Notes under the pieces: generated by a model
The model's database searches: none
What the model was told of the DNA's origin: nothing
What the model saw: the letters and a program-made list of their open reading frames with translations, nothing else
Assembly (NCBI GenBank): GCA_001898185.1
Contig: MKTI01000009.1
Span: 62,001-126,000, forward strand
Length of the DNA: 64,000 bases
From: Cellulomonas sp. 73-145
GTDB lineage: Bacteria; Actinomycetota; Actinomycetes; Actinomycetales; Cellulomonadaceae
Reading direction: 5' to 3'
Shown here: positions 29,599-37,041 of the stretch, in pieces
Numbering within the stretch: the first letter of the stretch is position 1
Layout: each line of letters begins with the position of its first letter
Translations under genes and position numbers: made by a program

Positions 29599-31020
29599 TC
29601 AGATGCCCAACTCGTGGGTCAGCCGTTCGAAGTCCGTCTGCTGCTTCCGTCGGAAGTGAAGCTGGTAGGTGCGTCCCTCGGACGTCGTGATGACGAGGTT
29701 GCCGTTGACTAGTGGATTCGCCCCCTGGAGCTTCGCGCTGACGATCGCGTCTCTGGGAATCACCACGTCGCCCTGGCCGTGCTCCGCTCCTGCCAGGGCG
29801 AGCCGAGCCAGCCCGTTCGTCCCTCGAACGCGAAGTGTCTGGTGATCGTAGATAACCGTGATCCCGTACCCCTCGATCTCGGACTGTGCGGGCAACGACT
29901 CGTACCCTGCGCTCGCCGCGGGCGCGCCAACGACCACTGCATTCGCGGGCGCGGCCGCTTGCGTGACGTTCTGGGCAGGTGCTTGGTGCTCGGTCCAGTT
30001 CCGGCCATCCCACCAACGCAGTGCGGCGCCTCCCGCCGGGTCGGGGAACCAACCCGCCGGCGGAAGTTGCGGTGCAGCCGGCGCCGCTGGCTCGGACCGC
30101 CCGCCCCGGTCACTCGGGCTCGGTTGAGCTACTGGAGCGGACGCGGCGGCCTGTTCGCGTGGTGCGGGCCGGGCGGCCGCGGGCGCTGCACCGACGGCTG
30201 CTCGGATCCAGTCTTCACCGAGCTGGCCAGCCTTCGCTGCGTACAGGACCACGTCCGCTTTGAGTGCGTTGCCCTTGACCACCGCTCTCGCGGCAGTCAG
30301 AACGCCCGACTCGTCCAGCAGCTCGATCACAGGGGAGTACTCCCCACTCATTTTGGGAGTGAGCTGACCGACCGGCTCTCCGTCGAGACGTACTTCCACG
30401 ACGGTCCGTGTTGATCTCGCCAACTGTTCCGTCACGCGGTGGAGGGTCACGTGAACCCACTCTTCGCCCTGCGGTCTGGTCCACGCTCGAAGAGTCCCCA
30501 TGTGGCCCTCCTCGCCGGTCACGTGAACGGCGTTACCGACCGGAAGCACCGCGTGTGCCGGCCCGGGCGCGGCGTTGAGCGGTACCAGCATGTGCGGTTC
30601 GGCGAGGTCGAGGCGGACGCTCGCCGAGATTCCGCGGCGTCGCTCTTGAGTGCGGCCACGCGAGTCGAAGGAGTAATCGAAATCCGGCCACGCGCGAATC
30701 TGAGCGCCGCACTGCGGTGCGTATCCCGCAGTGAGGAGCTGGCGCAGCACGGGCTGGTAGTCGCCCGCGATCTCCTTGGGCAGGTAGCCGACGTGCGACG
30801 AGCCGACCGCGACCTTGATCGCGTTGCGATCGTGACGGTTCGTCGGCTCAGGGATCAACTGAGCAACCACGTCGAGCGTCGCGCCGCCGGCCGGCACCTT
30901 CCCGCGAAAGAGCCGCTCGATGTCCTTGGTGTGGAAACTCTCCCCGGCAACGTCGACCCCATACCAACCGCGCTGCCCCCACACGTCGAAGGCGATCGCG
31001 ACGCCACCCCTGCCGGCCAT
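29599..31020 (-). CDS. Tandem HIRAN-like / DUF2510 / DUF4429 protein
   Basis: The 473-residue protein has four visible modules. Residues 22-110 match HIRAN (VAGESFHTKDIERLF, IPEPTNRHDRNAIKV, HVGYLPKEIAGDYQPVL), a DNA-end-binding OB fold. Residues 168-265 look like a second, diverged copy (VEVRLDGEPVGQLTPKMSGEYSPVIELL). After a Pro/Ala linker, residues 330-350 are DUF2510 (PAGWFPDPAGGAALRWWDGR). Residues 384-472 match DUF4429 (ITVIYDHQTLRVRG, VVIPRDAIVSAKLQ, LHFRRKQQTDFERLTHELG). There is no helicase, nuclease or membrane segment. It is the main cargo of the ssrA island. DNA sensing is a guess from the HIRAN domain. Confidence 0.8.
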   Translation of the reverse strand: MAGRGGVAIAFDVWGQRGWYGVDVAGESFHTKDIERLFRGKVPAGGATLDVVAQLIPEPTNRHDRNAIKVAVGSSHVGYLPKEIAGDYQPVLRQLLTAGYAPQCGAQIRAWPDFDYSFDSRGRTQERRRGISASVRLDLAEPHMLVPLNAAPGPAHAVLPVGNAVHVTGEEGHMGTLRAWTRPQGEEWVHVTLHRVTEQLARSTRTVVEVRLDGEPVGQLTPKMSGEYSPVIELLDESGVLTAARAVVKGNALKADVVLYAAKAGQLGEDWIRAAVGAAPAAARPAPREQAAASAPVAQPSPSDRGGRSEPAAPAAPQLPPAGWFPDPAGGAALRWWDGRNWTEHQAPAQNVTQAAAPANAVVVGAPAASAGYESLPAQSEIEGYGITVIYDHQTLRVRGTNGLARLALAGAEHGQGDVVIPRDAIVSAKLQGANPLVNGNLVITTSEGRTYQLHFRRKQQTDFERLTHELGI

Positions 31021-31324
31021 CTTGGTCCCCCTTGTCGACCCGTCAGTGATCGTGGCACTTCCTGCCGCTCGTGCGAGCGCCCCATCCCGGATGTCAACCG
31101 AAGCCAGTGCGCACGTCTACACCGCGGGCGACGATCCTTCGTAGAACGTCCGCGGCGTCCCAGGCTCCCGCGTGTGCCGGAGGGCCGGTGAGGCAGTGCG
31201 CTTCGAGGGCTCGCGGTCCCATGTCAACGCTCTGTCAACGAGGCGTCCACGAGGTGACCGCTGGGGACCTTCTCGATCGCGACGTCACCGCAGGTCGGCC
31301 CGTTGCGTCTCACCATCCGGACAC

Positions 31325-31345
31325 TTCGATTCCCGCCACCTCCAC
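31325..31345 (+). repeat. Right attachment-site repeat (attR)
   Basis: Exact 21-bp copy of the tmRNA 3' end at 28482-28502. The flanking bases differ (C before, G after). It marks the right boundary of the island. Confidence 0.85.
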
Positions 31346-31360
31346 GAATGTTCTGCCACG

Positions 31361-31397
31361 ACGACGGTCGGTTCCCTTTGGGAGCGGCCGCCGTCGT
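31361..31397 (+). terminator. Probable original ssrA terminator, displaced by the island
   Basis: ACGACGG at 31361-31367 and CCGTCGT at 31391-31397 form a hairpin that begins 16 bases after the right attachment repeat. In an island-free chromosome it would sit about 16 bases after the tmRNA 3' end, the normal terminator position. Region 31346-31494 has no gene I can support. Confidence 0.45.
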
Positions 31398-31494
31398 GCT
31401 GTCTGGTGGCACAAACAGGTACCCCCGCGAACGTACGAGGAAGTCTCCGCAGCCGCGTCGGCCCGCCGAGACTCGCCCCGTCGGTCGGCAATCG

Positions 31495-32070
31495 TCAGAG
31501 CGGCGTCGGTGACGGCTTCGGATCCATGTCGAAGGCAGGCAGCCCGTCGATGCTGGTCCGGTTCTTCTGCCGCCGGTAGGCCGCCTGCCCCTCGGCGCCC
31601 TTGCGCTCCATGTACTCGGGCAACAGGTGCCGCTCGCCGACGTAGTCCATGAGCGGTACGCCGTAGCCGCACGAGTCGGAGACCCGTTCGACGTCGACGA
31701 CCACGACGGCGCGCGCGCCGCGCGTCTCGGGGAACCGGCTGACCAGCTCCGCGAACCCGTCGTCGTAGAGCGTGACGAACCGGCCGTGCCCGTGCAGCCG
31801 GACGACGTTCGGCGGTCCGTCGAAGGCGCAGAACATGACCGTGATCCGGCCGTTGTCACGCAGGTGCGCGATCGTCTCGGCACCGCTCGCCGTCAGGTCG
31901 ACCCATGCGACGGTGTGGTCGTCGAGCACCGCGAAGGACCCGTCGATGCCCTTCGGCGACAGGTTCACTCGTCCGTCCGGCCCAGTCGGCGCCGTCGCGA
32001 CGAAGAACACGTGCTGGTGTGCGATGAACGCGCGCAGACGCTCGTCGATGCAGTCGTGGACCTTCCCCAT
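31495..32070 (-). CDS. Pyridoxamine 5'-phosphate oxidase (PNPOx) family protein
   Basis: The 191-residue protein has the split-barrel flavin-binding fold: FIAHQHVFFVATAPTGPDGRVNLSPKG, VAWVDLTASGAETIAHLRDNGRITVMF and VRLHGHGRFVTLYDD. The group is usually annotated as pyridoxamine 5'-phosphate oxidase-related and may use FMN or F420. The real reaction is unknown. The ATG at 32070 is preceded by GGAGGG four bases away. An ATG 15 bases earlier lacks this. It is the first chromosomal gene beyond the ssrA island and is transcribed towards it. Confidence 0.88.
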   Translation of the reverse strand: MGKVHDCIDERLRAFIAHQHVFFVATAPTGPDGRVNLSPKGIDGSFAVLDDHTVAWVDLTASGAETIAHLRDNGRITVMFCAFDGPPNVVRLHGHGRFVTLYDDGFAELVSRFPETRGARAVVVVDVERVSDSCGYGVPLMDYVGERHLLPEYMERKGAEGQAAYRRQKNRTSIDGLPAFDMDPKPSPTPL

Positions 32071-32260
32071 GAACCCTCCGTCCACTGAACCCGTCCGTCA
32101 CCACCGTAAACGCGTCGAGCCCGACGTCACCGCAGGTCCGCCGAGCGTGGCTCACCCTCCGAACCCTGGCCGGCAGTTCCTCGGCGGCAGGGGCGCGTCC
32201 GAGTGGTTCTCGCCGGCGCCTCTCGACCCTGGGCGCGCCCGTGCTGCACGCTGGCCTGCG

Positions 32261-32542
32261 ATGACTGAGACACCCGACGCGCGTGGCCCGTCGATGCGGC
32301 CCTACATGTGGGTGGCCGGGCTGTTCTGGGTGCTTCCCGCGGTCCTCACGGTCCTGGGCTACCTGTTCCTGCCCCACCACAATGCCTCCGGCCAGTGCGA
32401 GGGCATCGGTTTCGGGTGCGTGCCGCCCCCGAACGTCGGGCTGGTCATCTTCATGGGCGTGGTCGGTGCACCGGTCCTGCTGGTCGGCGGTCTCGTCGCG
32501 ATGGGTGTCATCGCGCTGGTGCGGTTCCTCCGTCGCCGCTGA
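32261..32542 (+). CDS. Small two-helix membrane protein
   Basis: The 93-residue protein has two hydrophobic segments (WVAGLFWVLPAVLTVLGYLFL and VGLVIFMGVVGAPVLLVGGLVAMGVIALV) joined by a loop with a Cys pair (QCEGIGFGCVPPP) that could form a disulfide outside the membrane. The end is basic (RFLRRR). I do not recognise the family. It stands alone and ends in a hairpin shared with the convergent TetR gene. Confidence 0.65.
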   Translation: MTETPDARGPSMRPYMWVAGLFWVLPAVLTVLGYLFLPHHNASGQCEGIGFGCVPPPNVGLVIFMGVVGAPVLLVGGLVAMGVIALVRFLRRR

Positions 32543-32558
32543 GGCAGGTCGGCGAAGG

Positions 32559-32594
32559 GGCCGAACCGCCGTGCCGGAGCGGCGGCAACCGGCC
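32559..32594. terminator. Hairpin between convergent genes
   Basis: CCGCCG at 32566-32571 (allowing one offset) pairs with CGGCGG at 32580-32585 and is flanked by outer arms GGCCG at 32559-32563 and CGGCC at 32590-32594. It lies exactly in the gap between two convergent genes. Confidence 0.55.
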
Positions 32595-32596
32595 GT

Positions 32597-33160
32597 TCAG
32601 CGGGCGTTGGCCCGGGCGCCGTAGCGCAGACCGTCCAGCAGCAGCCCGACCATCCGGTCGGCGCGATCCGTGCCGCCGCCCGGTGCCGGCAGCGACAGGT
32701 TCGCGATCGCGCTGATGAGCTCGAGCGGGTCGACGTCGTCGCGGATGGTCCCCGCTTCCGCCGCGGCATCGAGCAGGTGCTGCAGGGCCGGCGCGGCGTT
32801 GGCCTCGAAGTACTCGCGCAGGCCGCTGTACGCGGGGTCGCCCGAGTGCAGTGCCGCGCCGAGACCGTGCTTGGTAGCGACGAACTGCGTGTAGCGCCGG
32901 GCCCAGAGCTCGAGCGCCTCACCGGGGTCGTACTCCTGCGCGAGCAGGGTCGCCTGCGCGGTCACGTCGTCGATCTCGCGGCGGAACACCGCGGCGATCA
33001 GGTCCGAGCGCAGCGGGAAGTGGCGGTACAGCGTCGCGGTGCCGACCCCGGCGCGAGCGGCGATGGCGCGCACCGGCACGTCGACGCCGTGGGCGGCGAA
33101 CTCCTGCTTGGCCGCCTCCAGCAGGGCGTCGAGGTTGCGTCGGGCGTCCGCGCGAGGCAT
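32597..33160 (-). CDS. TetR family transcriptional regulator
   Basis: The 187-residue regulator has an N-terminal TetR domain (RRNLDALLEAAKQEFAAHG, VRAIAARAGVGTATLYRHFPLRSDLI) and a C-terminal helical ligand domain of the SbtR-like type (YDPGEALELWARRYTQFVATKHGL...DDVDPLELISAIANLSLP). The ATG is at 33160. It is divergent from an aldo/keto reductase gene, with two palindromic operators between them. It most likely represses both genes until an unknown small molecule, perhaps an aldehyde or ketone, binds. Confidence 0.92.
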   Translation of the reverse strand: MPRADARRNLDALLEAAKQEFAAHGVDVPVRAIAARAGVGTATLYRHFPLRSDLIAAVFRREIDDVTAQATLLAQEYDPGEALELWARRYTQFVATKHGLGAALHSGDPAYSGLREYFEANAAPALQHLLDAAAEAGTIRDDVDPLELISAIANLSLPAPGGGTDRADRMVGLLLDGLRYGARANAR

Positions 33161-33192
33161 CGGTCTCTCCGTCGTCGTCGGTGGACCCGTCG

Positions 33193-33244
33193 TTGATAAA
33201 CGGGACAGCGTTCCGTATAGTCGAGTAGCGGGACATTGTTCCGC
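33193..33244 (+). promoter_or_regulatory. Aldo/keto reductase promoter with two TetR operators
   Basis: TTGATA at 33193-33198 and TATAGT at 33216-33221 are 17 bases apart, a near-consensus promoter for the reductase gene. A first operator-like sequence, CGGGACAGCGTTCCGT at 33201-33216, fills the spacer. A second, GCGGGACATTGTTCCGC at 33228-33244, covers the expected transcription start. The two share the GGGACA-N3-TTCCG pattern. Confidence 0.75.
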
Positions 33245-33292
33245 TTCTGCCTCATCGTACGGCGTCCGCTCGGGTGCCAGCAGGGAGTCACC

Positions 33293-34318
33293 ATGCAGTA
33301 CCGCACGCTCGGCCGGACCGGCATCAAGGTCAGCCCCTACGCGCTCGGCGCGATGATGCTCGGATCGCTCGGCAACCCGGACCGCTCCGAGGGGATCCGC
33401 ATCGTCCACCGGGCGCTCGACGCCGGCATCAACTTCGTCGACACCGCCGACCGCTACGGCGACTCCGAGGAGGTGGTGGGGGAGGCGCTCAAGGGGCGAC
33501 GCGACGACGTGGTGCTCGCGACCAAGTTCTGGGGCCCCGTCGACGACGACCTGAACCACCGCGGCGCCTCGCGCCGCTGGATCATGCAGGCGGTCGAGCG
33601 CTCCCTCCGCCGCCTCCAGACCGACCACATCGACCTGTACCAGCTGCACCGCCCCGACCCCGAGACGGACATCGACGAGACCCTCTCGGCCCTCACCGAC
33701 CTGGTCAGGCAGGGCAAGGTGCGCGCCATCGGGTCGTCGTCGATGCGCGGCTCGGAGATCGTCGAGGCGCAGTGGACCTCGGAACGACGCGGCTTCGAGC
33801 GGTTCCGTACCGAGCAGCCCAACTACTCGATCCTCGACCGCGAGATCGAGCGGGAGATCCTGCCGGTCGCGCAGCGCTACGGCATGGGCACGCTGGTCTA
33901 CAGCCCGCTCGCCGGCGGCATGCTGACCGGCCGGTACCGAGCCGGTCAGGACAACGACAACTTCCGCTCGACGCGCACCGGGATGCGGCACTTCCGGGAC
34001 GAGCGCCGGCTCGCGGCCGTCGAGCAGCTAGTCGCGCTCGCCGAGGAGACCGGGATCAAGCTGACCCATCTCGCGATGGCGTTCGTCATCGCGCACCCGG
34101 GTGTGACGTCGGCGATCGCCGGTCCGCGCACCATGGAGCAGCTCGAGGACACCCTCGCCGGGGTCGACGTGGCCCTGAGCGACGAGATCCTCGACCGCAT
34201 CGACGCGATCGTGCCGCCGGGGGAGAGCGTCGGGGCGATGGACATGGTCTACCGCGGGCCCGAGGTGAGCGACCGCTCCTTGCGACGGCGTCAGGCCGGC
34301 GACCGATCGGCGGCGTAG
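33293..34318 (+). CDS. Aldo/keto reductase
   Basis: The 341-residue NADPH-dependent oxidoreductase has the AKR TIM-barrel signatures: GINFVDTADRYGDSEEVVGEAL (catalytic Asp and Tyr), VVLATKFWGP (catalytic Lys), QTDHIDLYQLHRPD (His), and the cofactor-binding SAIAGPRTMEQLEDTL. It reduces aldehydes or ketones; the exact substrate is unknown. The ATG at 33293 follows CAGGGAGTCACC. Its promoter is bracketed by TetR operators, so expression is probably inducible. Confidence 0.93.
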   Translation: MQYRTLGRTGIKVSPYALGAMMLGSLGNPDRSEGIRIVHRALDAGINFVDTADRYGDSEEVVGEALKGRRDDVVLATKFWGPVDDDLNHRGASRRWIMQAVERSLRRLQTDHIDLYQLHRPDPETDIDETLSALTDLVRQGKVRAIGSSSMRGSEIVEAQWTSERRGFERFRTEQPNYSILDREIEREILPVAQRYGMGTLVYSPLAGGMLTGRYRAGQDNDNFRSTRTGMRHFRDERRLAAVEQLVALAEETGIKLTHLAMAFVIAHPGVTSAIAGPRTMEQLEDTLAGVDVALSDEILDRIDAIVPPGESVGAMDMVYRGPEVSDRSLRRRQAGDRSAA

Positions 34319-34504
34319 CCCAGGCGTCGTCAGCCGGTGCGTGCCGTCAGCGGGCGTGGTCCGCACCGTCGCAGTCGGGCTCGGTCGCGCGGTCGGACCC
34401 GTCGCCGTGCACGTTCGTGCGGGAAGGACGATGGGCCCTGCCGCCCAGGCTGGCCTCGGCAATAGCGTGGATGTGCTGCGCGCCTCGTCGAGGAGGTGGA
34501 GACA

Positions 34505-36637
34505 GTGCCCACAGCTGCCCGGTCAGCCATGCCGCACGTCGTCGTGGTGGGTGGTGGTGGGACCGGCGGTGCCGTCGCGCACGACCTGGCGTTGCGCGGG
34601 CTGCGCGTCACGGTGCTCGAGCGGGGAGAGGTGACGTCCGGGACCACCGGTCGGCACCACGGGTTGCTGCACAGCGGTGCCCGGTACGCGGTGGCGGACG
34701 CGACGTCCGCCGTCGAGTGCATCGCCGAGAACCGGATCCTGCGGCGGATCGCACCCGGGTCCTTCGAGGAGAACGACGGGCTGTTCGTCGCGCTGACCGA
34801 CGAGGACCTGGCGTACCTGCCGGGGTTCGTCGAGGCGTGCCGTGCCTGCGACATCCCGGCGGAGGTGCTCGACAGGGCCGAGGCGCTGCGTCGCGAGCCC
34901 GGCCTGGGCCCGGAGGTCAGGGCCGCCGTGCAGGTGCCGGACGGCACGATGGACGCGATGCGGCTGCCGCTGCGGTTCTTCGCGACGGCACAGTCGAACG
35001 GCGCCGTGATCAGGACCTTCACCGAGGTGGTCGGGCTGCGGCGGCAGGACGGCGCCGTGACCGGTGTCGCGTACCGCGACGACGTGACCGGCGAGGAGGG
35101 GCTGCTGGCTGCCGACCTGGTGGTGAACGCCGCCGGGCCCTGGGCGCAGCGCATCGCCGAGATGGCCGGTGTCGACGTGCCCATCCGGTGCTCGCCCGGC
35201 GTCCTGGTCGCCGTCCGCGGCCGGTGGTGCGACATGGTGGTCAACCGCCTGCACCGGTCCGGCGACGGCGACATCGTGCTCCCGCAGCGTGGTCTCAGCG
35301 TGATCGGCACCAGCTCGTGGGTGGTGGACGACCCGGACGAGCTGCACCTCCCGGAGGACCACATCCGCACGATGGTCACGGAGGGCTCGAGGCTGGTGCC
35401 GGCGGTGGCGCACGCCGAGATCCGGGCGGCCTGGTCCGCGGTGCGGCCGCTGATCGGCGACGGCGGCAGCACGACCGGACGGGAGCTGTCCCGCACGTTC
35501 AAGTGCTTCGACCACGCGGAGCGGGACGGCGTCGAGGGGTTCGTCACCATCTCCGGCGGCAAGGCGACCACGCTGCGGGCGATGGCGGAGGCGACGGCCG
35601 ACGTCGTCTGCCGCCGGCTCGGCGTCGAGGCGCCGTGCCGCACCCGCGAGCAGGTGCTGCTGCCGCACACCGCGTACTACACGTCGCACGAGTCGATGCG
35701 GTCGACGACGCGACGGGCGCCGACGGCGACCGTCACCCCCAACGCCGATGCGACGCCGGCGCCGACGGCCAGGCCCGGAGCGGTGGCCCGCACCGTCACG
35801 ACGAGCCGGACCGCCACGACCGGCGGCACGGCCACGACCAGCACGGGCGGCACGACGGCCACGTCGAACCGCGTGCTGCGCGTCTCCCGCTGGAAGCCCG
35901 GCTGGCCCGCCCCGGCTCAGCTCGAGTACGTCGTCCCCGTCGAGCCGCGCACCACCGTGCTCGACGCGCTGCGCAACATCAGGTGGCACGGCGACGCGTC
36001 GCTGACCGTGCGGCATTCCTGCTGCCACTCGTCGTGCGGCACGTGCGGCGTGCGGGTGAACGGGGCGGAGGTGCTCGGCTGCGTCACCGCGCTGGCGGAC
36101 CTGCCGGCGGGCCCGGTGACGGTCGAGCCGATGGCCAACGCGCCGGTGCTCAGCGACCTGGTGGTCGACATGACCCGGCTGTACGACGGGCTCGAACGGT
36201 CCGGGCGTCCGTTGGTGCGGCAGGTCGAGACGACGGGGCGGACGCCCAGGGCGAAGGTCCACAGGTCCGGGACGAGCCCGGCGTCGGTGCGGCTCGAGGA
36301 CTGCGTCGAGTGCGGGCTGTGCGTCTCCGCCTGCCCGATCACCGGGACCGACCAGGCGTATCTCGGCCCCGCGGTGCTCGGCGCGGCCGCCCGGGTGGTC
36401 GCCGAGCCGCGCGGCAAGGACGTGCGGTCGGTGCTCACCTGGGTGGACGACCACGACGGCTGCTGGCGCTGCCACCTCAGCTTCGCGTGCAGCGAGGTGT
36501 GCCCGACGGGCGCGGACCCGGCGGCCGGGATCATGGCGCTGCGCGGGGCCCTCACGCGGGAGCACCTGAGGTGGCGGTCCGACGGGCACCGCGGTGCGGA
36601 CCGGCCGGCCGACGAGGAGAGGACGGCAGCGCGATGA
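34505..36637 (+). CDS. GlpA-type FAD dehydrogenase fused to an SdhB-type iron-sulfur protein
   Basis: The 710-residue protein joins two respiratory subunits. Residues about 10-395 match the FAD subunit of anaerobic glycerol-3-phosphate dehydrogenase GlpA: dinucleotide-binding VVVVGGGGTGGAVAHDLALRG, TGRHHGLLHSGARYAV, QVPDGTMDAMRL, and ISGGKATTLRAMAEATADVVCRRLG. A Thr/Ala/Pro-rich linker spans about 400-457. Residues about 458-700 match SdhB/FrdB: a [2Fe-2S] domain with CCHSSCGTC near residue 504, then CVECGLCVSACP near 599 and CWRCHLSFACSEVCP near 653. The start at the GTG at 34505 is 8 bases after GAGGAGG. It overlaps a haem-anchor gene by four bases. Glycerol 3-phosphate is the predicted donor and quinone the acceptor. 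Confidence 0.88.
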   Translation: MPTAARSAMPHVVVVGGGGTGGAVAHDLALRGLRVTVLERGEVTSGTTGRHHGLLHSGARYAVADATSAVECIAENRILRRIAPGSFEENDGLFVALTDEDLAYLPGFVEACRACDIPAEVLDRAEALRREPGLGPEVRAAVQVPDGTMDAMRLPLRFFATAQSNGAVIRTFTEVVGLRRQDGAVTGVAYRDDVTGEEGLLAADLVVNAAGPWAQRIAEMAGVDVPIRCSPGVLVAVRGRWCDMVVNRLHRSGDGDIVLPQRGLSVIGTSSWVVDDPDELHLPEDHIRTMVTEGSRLVPAVAHAEIRAAWSAVRPLIGDGGSTTGRELSRTFKCFDHAERDGVEGFVTISGGKATTLRAMAEATADVVCRRLGVEAPCRTREQVLLPHTAYYTSHESMRSTTRRAPTATVTPNADATPAPTARPGAVARTVTTSRTATTGGTATTSTGGTTATSNRVLRVSRWKPGWPAPAQLEYVVPVEPRTTVLDALRNIRWHGDASLTVRHSCCHSSCGTCGVRVNGAEVLGCVTALADLPAGPVTVEPMANAPVLSDLVVDMTRLYDGLERSGRPLVRQVETTGRTPRAKVHRSGTSPASVRLEDCVECGLCVSACPITGTDQAYLGPAVLGAAARVVAEPRGKDVRSVLTWVDDHDGCWRCHLSFACSEVCPTGADPAAGIMALRGALTREHLRWRSDGHRGADRPADEERTAAR

Positions 36638-37038
36638 CGAGCGAACCGGGCACGACGCGCGGCACCGGCCGCCGCGGCCTGCGGGGGTGGATGACGCACC
36701 CCGGCGCCGGCACCCCGACGTGGGCGTTCGTGGCCAACCGGGTGTCGGCGCTGATCCTGGTCGGGTACCTGTACCTGCACCTGGTGGTGCTGTCGATGCT
36801 GCTGCGTGGCTCGGCCAGCTGGGACTCGTTCCTGGCGATCGCCGGTACGCGGGCGTTCGTGGCGGTCGACGTGGTGCTGTTCGCCGCGGTGGTGTGGCAC
36901 GCCGCGAACGGCGTGCGGGTGGCGCTGGTCGGGACCGGCGTGGCCGTGCGGCGGCAGCGCGCGCTACTCGTCGGTGTGCTCGTGGTCACCGTGCTGGTGA
37001 CCGCGACAGCCGCGGTGCTGCTGCTGGCGAGGGAGTGA
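36634..37038 (+). CDS. SdhC-like cytochrome b membrane anchor
   Basis: The 134-residue protein has three membrane helices (about 30-55, 65-95 and 105-132). Helix 1 contains ANRVSALILVGYLYLHLVVLSML and helix 2 ends in the complex II anchor motif WHAANGVRVALV (HxxxGxR), whose histidine binds haem b. It is a quinone-reactive anchor of the succinate dehydrogenase/fumarate reductase type. The ATG overlaps the stop of the dehydrogenase gene (ATGA). With the next gene it would anchor the fused GlpA-SdhB protein at the membrane. Confidence 0.82.
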   Translation: MTSEPGTTRGTGRRGLRGWMTHPGAGTPTWAFVANRVSALILVGYLYLHLVVLSMLLRGSASWDSFLAIAGTRAFVAVDVVLFAAVVWHAANGVRVALVGTGVAVRRQRALLVGVLVVTVLVTATAAVLLLARE

Positions 37039-37041
37039 GCG

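Larger units (their letters stand above)
28503..31345. mobile_element. Small integrated island in ssrA, integrase degraded
   Basis: The 2,843-bp segment lies between two perfect 21-bp direct repeats, one in the 3' end of ssrA and one at 31325-31345. The ssrA 3' end is a classic target for tyrosine-recombinase elements. Just inside the left end is an integrase N-terminal fragment in the orientation expected for such islands. The cargo is two minus-strand genes with no core function and visibly less GC-extreme codons. The integrase lacks its catalytic domain, so the element cannot excise by itself. Region 31021-31324 contains no gene I can support. Confidence 0.8.

Noticed and set aside
31071..31652. 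Open frames on both strands between the island's HIRAN gene and the PNPOx gene
   Set aside because: They cross the attachment repeat, lack ribosome-binding sites and look like random high-GC reading frames.
33274..37038. A 1250-codon plus-strand frame through the aldo/keto reductase and GlpA-SdhB region
   Set aside because: It is a shifted-frame shadow of two well-supported genes. Only its last 134 codons, starting at 36634, are a real gene.
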